Source: Eubacterium sp. AM49-13BH (GTDB lineage Bacteria; Bacillota; Clostridia; Lachnospirales; Lachnospiraceae). From it: a stretch of DNA of 20,233 bases. Both the position numbers and the translations under genes were made by a program. Shown here in pieces: positions 7,648 to 13,376 of the stretch. The notes beneath the pieces were generated by a model that was not told the origin of the DNA, searched no databases, and worked only from the letters and a program-made list of their open reading frames with translations. The DNA lies in NCBI RefSeq assembly GCF_003464165.1, contig NZ_QSEK01000040.1:1-20233 (forward strand). Direction: 5' to 3'. Every line of letters starts with the position of its first letter. Position 1 is the first letter of the stretch.

Positions 7648-7910
7648 TCTTCAAATTTCACATCCTGAAGATTATCTCTTTGAGCTGTAATTCCATCTGC
7701 ACACCACTCATAGGTATTTGTAAATATCTCTGGTGTATGAACCGTTTCAAAAAGATAAGTTCGATCTGCATTTCCATAATTGCCAAGAACTTCAAGTAGT
7801 TTCTGAATTCCTGCTCCAATACTCTCTCTATTTTCGGCTTTGTCAATTTCTTTTAAAATCCGCAGAATATCTCCTTCTCCTGCAAGGATATTGTAGTTCT
7901 GCCTGTTCAA
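7644..7910 (-). pseudogene. GAF-domain fragment of a signalling protein
   Basis: About 88 codons carry ILRILKEIDKAENRESIGAG, QKLLEVLGNYGNADRTYLFE and TNTYEWCADGITAQRDNLQD. This is the typical first half of the GAF domain of Lachnospiraceae GGDEF/EAL or kinase proteins (ADRTYIFE...TNTYEWC.EGI....DNLQ). The domain is cut at KFEE and the downstream catalytic part is lost. Upstream, around 7900-8030, another minus-strand frame reads MYKDDSFHSTKFSTDRGYAT, which may be a frameshifted N-terminal piece; I do not recognise it. There is no ribosome site worth noting. A remnant joined on its left to the MCP tail. Confidence 0.7.
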
Positions 7911-8057
7911 TATCCTCTTTCCATAAATAGATGTTCATATCAAGACTCGTCGCATATCCCCTGTCTGTGGAGAATTTTGTCGAATGAAAAGAATCATCCT
8001 TGTACATCTGCAAAAGTTCTCTTGTGGTTTATTATCCATCCGCTATAATAACTTACC

Positions 8058-8396
8058 TTGCCGCTAAGCACCTTCATCTCTCGATCCATCAATTCTCATC
8101 GCGAAGCACTGACTGATATCTGTCGGGTAATATACCGGATTTTTACCAGAAGAATAGAAGTCAAATCTATAAGTGACATAATTTCACTGGTAAATAAAAT
8201 GAATAATGCTACTGAAATTGAATGGGATATAGATAATGAAAAGGTAAGTATTTCATTTAAAAACGAGGATATAAACAATAGTCTCAAAGATTACGCCTTA
8301 GATTATAGATGTAAAGATATTAATATAGAAAATGAATCTTCTGATTCTGAAGCAACTTTAACCAGACTTATGCTTATCAACAACAGTCTAAAGTAA
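8058..8396 (+). pseudogene. ORF-B, 3' portion of a gene related to ORF-A
   Basis: The frame is open from a TTG at 8058 to a TAA at 8394-8396. Residues from about 53 on (IEWDIDNEKVSISFKNEDIN to LTRLMLINNSLK) align with ORF-A at the left edge of the window. The first 50 residues, which include an odd SRSINSHREALTDICRVIY stretch, have no plausible start codon or ribosome site and may be unrelated DNA, so I treat it as a truncated copy. It is the only plus-strand coding segment in the island, points at the bidirectional terminator 8540-8564, and ends 350 bases from the pflB stop. Function unknown. Confidence 0.5.
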
Positions 8397-8539
8397 TTAC
8401 TAACTATTTATTTTCTATATAATTTCTTACAACAACATATATTTTAATTAAACTTGTCGCAAAATGTTAATTTGCATATATCATGTCTTCAAGCCAAATT
8501 TGATGTCGTGAAAATTTAACAGCTAATAAAAAAAATAAA

Positions 8540-8564
8540 GTGCAGATTCAGTTAGAATCTGCAC
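8540..8564. terminator. Bidirectional intrinsic terminator (ORF-B and pflB sides)
   Basis: A perfect 10-bp stem, GTGCAGATTC / GAATCTGCAC, has an AGTTA loop. The plus strand continues CTCCTTTTT. On the minus strand it is followed by TTTATTTTTTTT, so it can end pflB transcripts arriving from the right, about 180 bases past the pflB stop. Confidence 0.9.
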
Positions 8565-8589
8565 TCCTTTTTGTTCAGATTATTATAGC

Positions 8590-8633
8590 TGGTCCAGTTT
8601 TTTTCTCGATTTGGTCCAGATTTGGTCCAGTTT
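8590..8633. repeat. Three direct repeats TGGTCCAG, 11-bp phasing
   Basis: TGGTCCAGTTT starts at 8590, TGGTCCAGATT at 8612 and TGGTCCAGTTT at 8623. The starts differ by 22 and 11, so all lie on one face of the helix. They are about 53 bases left of the conserved flank of attachment-site copy 2. They match in layout, but not in sequence, the TACACCA repeats of copy 1. Candidate arm-type recombinase sites. Confidence 0.65.
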
Positions 8634-8686
8634 ATAAATGAAAATATACTATTTTATGGTAATTTACATTAAACTGATTTTCTTCA

Positions 8687-8779
8687 AATCTCTCAAACCC
8701 GCATAAACACTGTATTATAAAATCTGAAAAAACTCAAAAACAGCAATTACATTCTGTCGTGGAATGTTCTGCTGATAAC
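8687..8779 (-). other. Attachment-site copy 2: 3' end of intact pflB
   Basis: It contains the conserved flank (8687-8716), a 29-base unrelated middle, and the last codons of pflB (8746-8779). The core is ACATTC (8749-8754), 7 bp, GAATGT (8762-8767), overlapping the FHDRM codons and stop. The 7-base centre differs from copy 1 by one base (TGTCGTG versus TATCGTG). Integration at this point leaves the PflB protein sequence unchanged, the common strategy of elements that target gene 3' ends. Confidence 0.65.
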
Positions 8780-11005
8780 ATCCATCTGCTGTTCCTTTGT
8801 AAGGTCGATGAACTTAACAGCGTATCCAGATACACGAATTGTGAAGTTAGCGTACTCTGGCTTTTCTGGATGCTCCATAGCATCAAGAAGCTTATCCTTA
8901 CCAAATACATTAACGTTAAGGTGATGAGCACCCTGATCGAAGTATCCGTCCATTACGTTAACAAGGTTGTTAACTCTCTCTGAATCATCATGTCCAAGAG
9001 CATCTGGGTTCATTGTCTGTGTATTAGAGATACCATCAAGAGCCCACTCATATGGAAGCTTTGTAAGAGAGTTAAGTGAAGCAAGAAGTCCGTTCTGCTC
9101 TGCACCGTAGCTTGGGTTTGCACCTGGAGCAAGTGGTGTACCAGCCTTACGTCCATCTGGCATGTTACCTGTAAACTTACCATATACTACATTAGATGTA
9201 ATAGTAAGGATAGATGTTGTTGGCTCAGAATTTCTGTAAGTATGTCTCTTCTTAATCTTGTCAAGGAATGACTTAAGAAGCCATACAGCGATATCATCAG
9301 CTCTGTCATCATCATTACCATACTTAGGGAAGTCTCCCTCTGTCTTAAATGCCATAGCGATACCTGTCTCAGGATCTCTCTCTGATACAGTAACCTTAGC
9401 ATACTTAATAGCTGAAAGTGAATCTACTACATGTGAGAATCCTGCAATACCTGTTGCAAATGTTCTCTTAACATCTGTATCGATAAGAGCCATCTCAGCA
9501 GCTTCATAGTAGTACTTATCATGCATATAATGGATAAGGTTAAGTACATTAACATAAAGATCTGCTAACCAATCCATCATCTTATCAAACTTAGCAACAA
9601 CTTCGTCATATTCAAGAACATCTGAAGTAACTGGCTTATAAGCTGGTCCAACCTGAACCTTAGACTTCATATCTACACCACCATTGATAGCGTAAAGTAA
9701 GCACTTAGCAAGGTTAGCTCTAGCTCCGAAGAACTGCATTTCCTTACCTGTCTGTGTAGCAGATACACAACAGCAGATTGAATAATCATCTCCCCATGTT
9801 ACCTTCATAACATCATCGTTCTCATACTGGATAGAAGATGTTGTAACTGAGATATGAGCAGCATACTTCTTGAAGTTCTCAGGAAGTCTTGATGAATATA
9901 ATACTGTAAGGTTTGGTTCTGGTGAAGGTCCCATGTTCTCAAGAGTATGAAGGAATCTGTAATCGTTCTTAGTAACCATAGAACGTCCATCAATACCTGT
10001 ACCACCAACCTCAAGAGTAGCCCATGTAGGATCTCCTGAGAATAATTCATTGTATGATGTAATTCTTGCGAACTTAACCATTCTGCACTTCATAACAAAA
10101 TGATCGATAAGTTCCTGTGCCTCAGCCTCTGTAATCTTACCAGCTTCAAGATCCTTATTGATATAGATATCAAGGAATGTAGAAACACGACCTACTGACA
10201 TAGCAGCACCGTTCTGTGTCTTGATAGCAGCAAGGTAACCAAAGTATAACCACTGAACAGCTTCCTTAGCTGTTGTAGCTGGCTCAGAAATATCATAGCC
10301 ATATGCAGCAGCCATAGCCTTCATTCCCTTAAGAGCATTAATCTGATCTGAAAGCTCTTCTCTTAACTGGATAACATCGTTAGTCATAACTCCGCATCCA
10401 CAGTTAGCCTTATCCTCTTCCTTGCACTTAATAAGATAATCAATACCATAAAGAGCAACTCTTCTGTAATCACCTACGATACGTCCACGACCATATGTGT
10501 CTGGAAGACCTGTGATGATATGAGATCTTCTTGCAGCTCTCATCTCTGGTGTATAAGCATCGAATACACCCTGGTTATGTGTCTTATGATATTCTGTGAA
10601 AACCTTGTGTAATTCAGGATCTGGTGTATAACCATAGTTCTCGCAAGATTCCTCAGCCATCTTAATACCACCATATGGCATAAATGCTCTCTTAAGTGGC
10701 TTATCTGTCTGAAGACCTACTACCTGCTCGAGATCCTTCATTGATTCATCTATATATCCTGGGCCATAAGCTGTAAGACCTGTAACTACCTTAGTTTCCA
10801 TGTCTAAAACTCCGCCCTTAGCTCTCTCTTCCTTCTGAAGCTCCTGTAATTTTCCCCAAAGCTTATTAGTTGCTTCTGTTGGACCTGCAAGGAAACTCTC
10901 ATCTCCATCATAAGGTGTGTAATTGTTCTGAATGAAATCTCTTACATTGATTTCTTCTTTCCAAAGTCTTCCCTTGAATCCAGCCCACTGTGTCTTCTCA
11001 ACCAT
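8747..11005 (-). CDS. pflB: Pyruvate formate-lyase (formate C-acetyltransferase)
   Basis: A 752-residue glycyl-radical enzyme that converts pyruvate and CoA to acetyl-CoA and formate in anaerobic fermentation. Visible: the PFL N-terminus ([19 protein letters not shown]), the active-site double cysteine in [12 protein letters not shown] (Cys412-Cys413), and the radical loop RVSGYAVKF with Gly727, followed by the conserved TFHDRM end. Length is normal for PflB (about 740-760) rather than PflD-type or choline lyases. AAGGAGG lies 10 bases before the ATG. The activase gene pflA, usually next door, is not downstream here: the island begins right at the stop codon. Its activase must be encoded elsewhere. 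Confidence 0.97.
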   Translation of the reverse strand: MVEKTQWAGFKGRLWKEEINVRDFIQNNYTPYDGDESFLAGPTEATNKLWGKLQELQKEERAKGGVLDMETKVVTGLTAYGPGYIDESMKDLEQVVGLQTDKPLKRAFMPYGGIKMAEESCENYGYTPDPELHKVFTEYHKTHNQGVFDAYTPEMRAARRSHIITGLPDTYGRGRIVGDYRRVALYGIDYLIKCKEEDKANCGCGVMTNDVIQLREELSDQINALKGMKAMAAAYGYDISEPATTAKEAVQWLYFGYLAAIKTQNGAAMSVGRVSTFLDIYINKDLEAGKITEAEAQELIDHFVMKCRMVKFARITSYNELFSGDPTWATLEVGGTGIDGRSMVTKNDYRFLHTLENMGPSPEPNLTVLYSSRLPENFKKYAAHISVTTSSIQYENDDVMKVTWGDDYSICCCVSATQTGKEMQFFGARANLAKCLLYAINGGVDMKSKVQVGPAYKPVTSDVLEYDEVVAKFDKMMDWLADLYVNVLNLIHYMHDKYYYEAAEMALIDTDVKRTFATGIAGFSHVVDSLSAIKYAKVTVSERDPETGIAMAFKTEGDFPKYGNDDDRADDIAVWLLKSFLDKIKKRHTYRNSEPTTSILTITSNVVYGKFTGNMPDGRKAGTPLAPGANPSYGAEQNGLLASLNSLTKLPYEWALDGISNTQTMNPDALGHDDSERVNNLVNVMDGYFDQGAHHLNVNVFGKDKLLDAMEHPEKPEYANFTIRVSGYAVKFIDLTKEQQMDVISRTFHDRM

Positions 11006-11060
11006 TTGAATTGATCCTCCTTAAATATAATATATTTCAATGTACTCTTTAAGAAAATGT

Positions 11061-11090
11061 ATTGTATTTTCTTTTGTACACTGTATACAA
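11061..11090 (-). promoter_or_regulatory. Candidate pflB promoter with overlapping palindrome
   Basis: Minus strand: -35 TTGTAT (11085-11090), 18-base spacer, -10 TACAAT (11061-11066), placing the start about 50 bases before the ATG. A 17-bp dyad, TTGTATACAGTGTACAA (11074-11090), covers the -35 and half the spacer, with TTGTA/TACAA arms and 7 of 8 positions pairing. That is a good place for a repressor. It is not a Rex box, which would need TTGTTAA arms. Confidence 0.5.
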
Positions 11091-11117
11091 TTTTGGTTAA
11101 AATAAAAATTGCCATGC

Positions 11118-11145
11118 TTTATAGGATACTTATTGTTCCTATAAA
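11118..11145. promoter_or_regulatory. 9-bp dyad upstream of the pflB promoter
   Basis: The arms TTTATAGGA and TCCTATAAA are perfect complements separated by 10 bases. It lies about 30 bases upstream of the proposed -35. It has no T-run, so a regulator-binding site is more likely than a terminator. The regulator is unknown. Confidence 0.4.
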
Positions 11146-11243
11146 TATACATTGACAAATCCATAACAATTCAACCATGATTACTCTAACATGCTTCAGA
11201 TAATAAATCAATAGATTTGTCAAGAGTATTTAATTTTGTACAA

Positions 11244-11278
11244 TTTAAGGAGAATACTTTTTGAATATTCTCCTTAAA
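11244..11278. terminator. Long perfect hairpin between trxA and pflB
   Basis: A 13-bp perfect stem, TTTAAGGAGAATA / TATTCTCCTTAAA, has a 9-base loop. Neither strand has a long T-run after it (the minus strand continues TTGTACAAAATT), so termination may be partial. It is the best candidate to separate trxA from pflB transcription. Confidence 0.5.
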
Positions 11279-11285
11279 ACAATAC

Positions 11286-11319
11286 AGTATCCAAGCGCTA
11301 TTCCAGCGATTTTGATACT
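11286..11319 (-). terminator. Imperfect hairpin at the trxA stop codon
   Basis: AGTATC pairs with GATACT and CGCT with AGCG, around an ATTCC loop with an internal loop between the two helices. On the minus strand it is followed by GTATTGTTTT. It overlaps the last base of the trxA stop. Weak alone, it may act with the hairpin at 11244-11278. Confidence 0.3.
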
Positions 11320-11630
11320 TATTTACCAATAAATTCCATCACCTGTCCTTCACTTATAAAACCTACGCTCTTTGCAACGCATTCACCATTCTTGAATAAA
11401 AGAAGCGTAGGGATAGACATAATATTATATTTCTCTGCTACTGATGATTCTTCATCCACATTAATCTTAACAATCTGTACATCGTCAACCTTCGCTGCAA
11501 CCTGTTCAAGAACTGGTCCTAACATCTTGCATGGGCCACACCAGTCTGCCCAGAAATCTACAAGCACAGGCTTATCTGACTTAAGTACCTCATTATTAAA
11601 TTCACTTGCTTTAACATGCTTAATTTCCAT
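11319..11630 (-). CDS. trxA: Thioredoxin
   Basis: A 103-residue cytosolic thiol-disulfide oxidoreductase with the classical active site WADWCGPC (Cys31, Cys34), the cis-Pro loop MSIPTLLLF, and the KINVDEE strand. Full family length, no signal peptide. AAGGAGAG lies 7 bases before the ATG. It is 43 bases downstream of the DUF3783 gene on the same strand, so it is probably cotranscribed with it. It precedes pflB but is separated from it by two hairpins. No thioredoxin reductase is adjacent. Confidence 0.96.
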   Translation of the reverse strand: MEIKHVKASEFNNEVLKSDKPVLVDFWADWCGPCKMLGPVLEQVAAKVDDVQIVKINVDEESSVAEKYNIMSIPTLLLFKNGECVAKSVGFISEGQVMEFIGK

Positions 11631-11673
11631 AGTATATCTCTCCTTATCTTTTATTTGCAGACTTTAATAATAA

Positions 11674-12051
11674 TTATTTCATATTTCTTCGCATATATTC
11701 AAATCTTTCTCTTCTCATCTCTACAAGCATCTGGCTAATATTCCATTTCTTATTAGCATCTGTTAATACTGCCTTGAATGTTACACCAGTATTCTTCTGC
11801 CTCATTTCAAAAAGAAGCCTGTCCATATGCTTATCTGTTACATCACAGAATATGACAAGGCTTTCCTTATCCTCCTGTGAATGATATCCTGCCACATCTG
11901 ATGGTATGCCTTTTACCTCCGCAGCAAGCTCCGCCAATGTCTTATATGAATCGGATTCATTAATAAATCCAGAAACAATCCGCATATTAGATGCTGCTTT
12001 AATAATATACTGTGGTTCTTTAACATTATACAATAATATCTTTTCTGGCAT
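11674..12051 (-). CDS. DUF3783-family protein
   Basis: A 125-residue soluble protein. It begins MPEKILLYNV and contains a ferredoxin-like middle (ESLVIFCDVTDKHMDRLL, then MRQKNTGVTFKAVLTDANK). Its C-terminus NISQMLVEMRRERFEYMRR is basic and helical. This arrangement fits DUF3783 of Clostridia, whose function is unknown. The start codon overlaps the preceding stop (TAATG), so translation is coupled to the CmpB-like membrane protein; a GAGGG ribosome site sits within that gene's end. The tight coupling suggests a shared role. Confidence 0.75.
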   Translation of the reverse strand: MPEKILLYNVKEPQYIIKAASNMRIVSGFINESDSYKTLAELAAEVKGIPSDVAGYHSQEDKESLVIFCDVTDKHMDRLLFEMRQKNTGVTFKAVLTDANKKWNISQMLVEMRRERFEYMRRNMK

Positions 12052-12854
12052 TATTTATCCCTCTTTGCCTTTCTGCTAACAATAATCTCTTTAATCTCGT
12101 TAATAGATTCTTTATGTACCCTTGAAACGGCATTAGGATTTCTCTTAATAATACTTGTAATATGTCTGTATCTTCTGTCTGCCTTTTCTGAAAGCTGTTT
12201 TCTTTCTTCAGCAACTGCTTCCATAAACTGTTCTTTTTTCTTGTTAAACTCTTCTTCCGCAAATGTAGCTGTAATCTCCATTCGTCTTGCATACATCTGG
12301 AGCTGCTCATTCTCTTTAGTAAACTTCTCCAGTGTAGCCTTGAGATCCATAGCTTCATTAATAGAAACAGCAAAGTCTGCTGCCATGTATATCGCCAAAA
12401 CTACAGCAATAATATCTGCAATAGTCTTAGGTATCATAAGTACAACTGCTTCAATAGGCTTATGAATTACACATACAAGCAGGATTGAAAAAGCCCCCCA
12501 CGCAAGAGATATAAAGAAACATATATGTCCTTTAAAATTAAGCGGAAGATTACTATAGTCCCAATATCTTACTCCAAAAAGCTTTTCCATACAGCATCCT
12601 GTGCAGAATTCAAGTATTGTAGATGAAACCATGCCAAAAAGAAACACCAATGGCACAATATCTTTCACTGCAATCGTACTAATCAATATAACAATTGCAC
12701 CTGAACCATATATTGGCAGGAATGGGCCGTGTAAAAAACCTCTGTTTACCCATTTCCTTTTTCTGACAGAGACATAACAGCATTCCCATACCCAGCCAAG
12801 GAAACAATATATAAAGAAAAAAATCAGCCACTGTGAAACAGTGTAATATCTCAT
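12051..12854 (-). CDS. CmpB-like integral membrane protein (putative ABC transporter permease, PF06541 type)
   Basis: About 267 residues. Roughly the first 155 hold five membrane segments with the family motifs FIYCFLGWVWECCY, RGFLHGPFLPIYG and GCCMEKLFGVRYWDYS. A long charged coiled-coil tail follows from about residue 165 to 230. The family is called a putative ABC transporter permease, but no ATPase is adjacent and the role is unproven. I start at the second ATG (MRYYTVSQW) because GGAGG lies 7 bases before it and only 1 base before the first ATG. It lies 45 bases after the LytTR gene and overlaps the DUF3783 start. Confidence 0.8.
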   Translation of the reverse strand: MRYYTVSQWLIFFFIYCFLGWVWECCYVSVRKRKWVNRGFLHGPFLPIYGSGAIVILISTIAVKDIVPLVFLFGMVSSTILEFCTGCCMEKLFGVRYWDYSNLPLNFKGHICFFISLAWGAFSILLVCVIHKPIEAVVLMIPKTIADIIAVVLAIYMAADFAVSINEAMDLKATLEKFTKENEQLQMYARRMEITATFAEEEFNKKKEQFMEAVAEERKQLSEKADRRYRHITSIIKRNPNAVSRVHKESINEIKEIIVSRKAKRDK

Positions 12855-12898
12855 ACGCATACCTCCAGTTTAACCAGACAAGAATGCGTCCAGACAGG

Positions 12899-13252
12899 TT
12901 ACTTCAGGGTTTCACAGAATTTATGCATTATAAAGGTTCTTCTTGCCCTGCTAATCTCAATACAATTACCATCCGCAATTCTTGCAAAGTTATTCTTAAT
13001 ATTAGTTATATGGAATAAATTGACAATAACAGACTTATTAATATAATAAAATCCATCTGAAAAAAGCAGCTCATAAATCTCAGATAAACTACAGTATAAC
13101 TCAACAGCTCCCAACTCTCTTGAATACATAGTAACCCTTCTGCCACTTCTTGCAAAATACATAATATCTGTAATTCTCACCTTATATACCTGTCTTGTTG
13201 AACGGTATACAAAATAAATTCCCTCCTGGTTCTTAACCACACTTATCCTCAA
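12899..13252 (-). CDS. Stand-alone LytTR DNA-binding regulator
   Basis: A 117-residue protein that is almost wholly a LytTR domain: ITDIMYFARSGRRVTMYS (about 28-45), the LxxIxELL helix, FYYINKSVIVNLFHITNI (about 68-85) and CIEISRARRTFIMHKF. There is no receiver domain, so it is a one-component or partner-dependent regulator. The start is TTG, supported by GGAG 9 bases upstream; no in-frame ATG exists nearby. It is the first gene of the cluster with the CmpB-like protein (45-base gap), and LytTR regulators next to membrane proteins often control that operon. Its operator is not identified. Confidence 0.8.
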   Translation of the reverse strand: MRISVVKNQEGIYFVYRSTRQVYKVRITDIMYFARSGRRVTMYSRELGAVELYCSLSEIYELLFSDGFYYINKSVIVNLFHITNIKNNFARIADGNCIEISRARRTFIMHKFCETLK

Positions 13253-13322
13253 GTAAATATTCTCCTCTCATATGTAATTAACATCTTCATAAAATGCATA
13301 CGTTAATTATATATGATATACA

Positions 13323-13367
13323 AATTATTTCAATGGAATAATTCGGTGTCTATATACCTAATTAGGT
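13323..13367. promoter_or_regulatory. Two dyads between pyrC-fusion stop and LytTR gene
   Basis: A perfect 12-bp palindrome, ACCTAATTAGGT (13356-13367), lies 9 bases past the stop of the fusion gene. A 7-bp inverted repeat, AATTATT/AATAATT with a 7-base spacer (13323-13343), lies about 70 bases before the LytTR start. These could be operators or a weak terminator; there is no clear T-run. Confidence 0.3.
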
Positions 13368-13376
13368 CTAAAAAAT

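Larger units (their letters stand above)
2660..8761. mobile_element. Candidate integrated island bounded by pflB-tail attachment sites
   Basis: The limits are the centres of the two inverted-repeat cores, one at the real pflB 3' end and one at its detached copy. Inside are an OPT transporter, a PqqD-like protein, a PepD peptidase and several truncated genes. I see no integrase, relaxase, replication gene or phage structural gene, so it would be a decayed or cis-mobilisable element rather than an active one. Both cores carry the same kind of left arm (conserved flank, phased repeats, terminator). This suggests two related elements integrated in tandem, with the second running left from 2660 out of the window. 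The repeats are seen; the mobility is inferred. Confidence 0.5.

Noticed and set aside
8038..8100. Reverse-transcriptase-like peptide (KVLSGKVSYYSGWIINHKR) on the minus strand
   Set aside because: Too short, with no YxDD motif or other RT block anywhere near; could be chance in decayed DNA.
8585..8686. Possible integrase tail reading LVQFFSRFGPDLVQF on the plus strand
   Set aside because: An in-frame stop lies right before it and the text again arises from the TGGTCCAG repeats; there is no upstream integrase.
11074..11090. Rex operator at pflB
   Set aside because: The arms are TTGTA/TACAA rather than TTGTTAA/TTAACAA and the spacing differs by one base.
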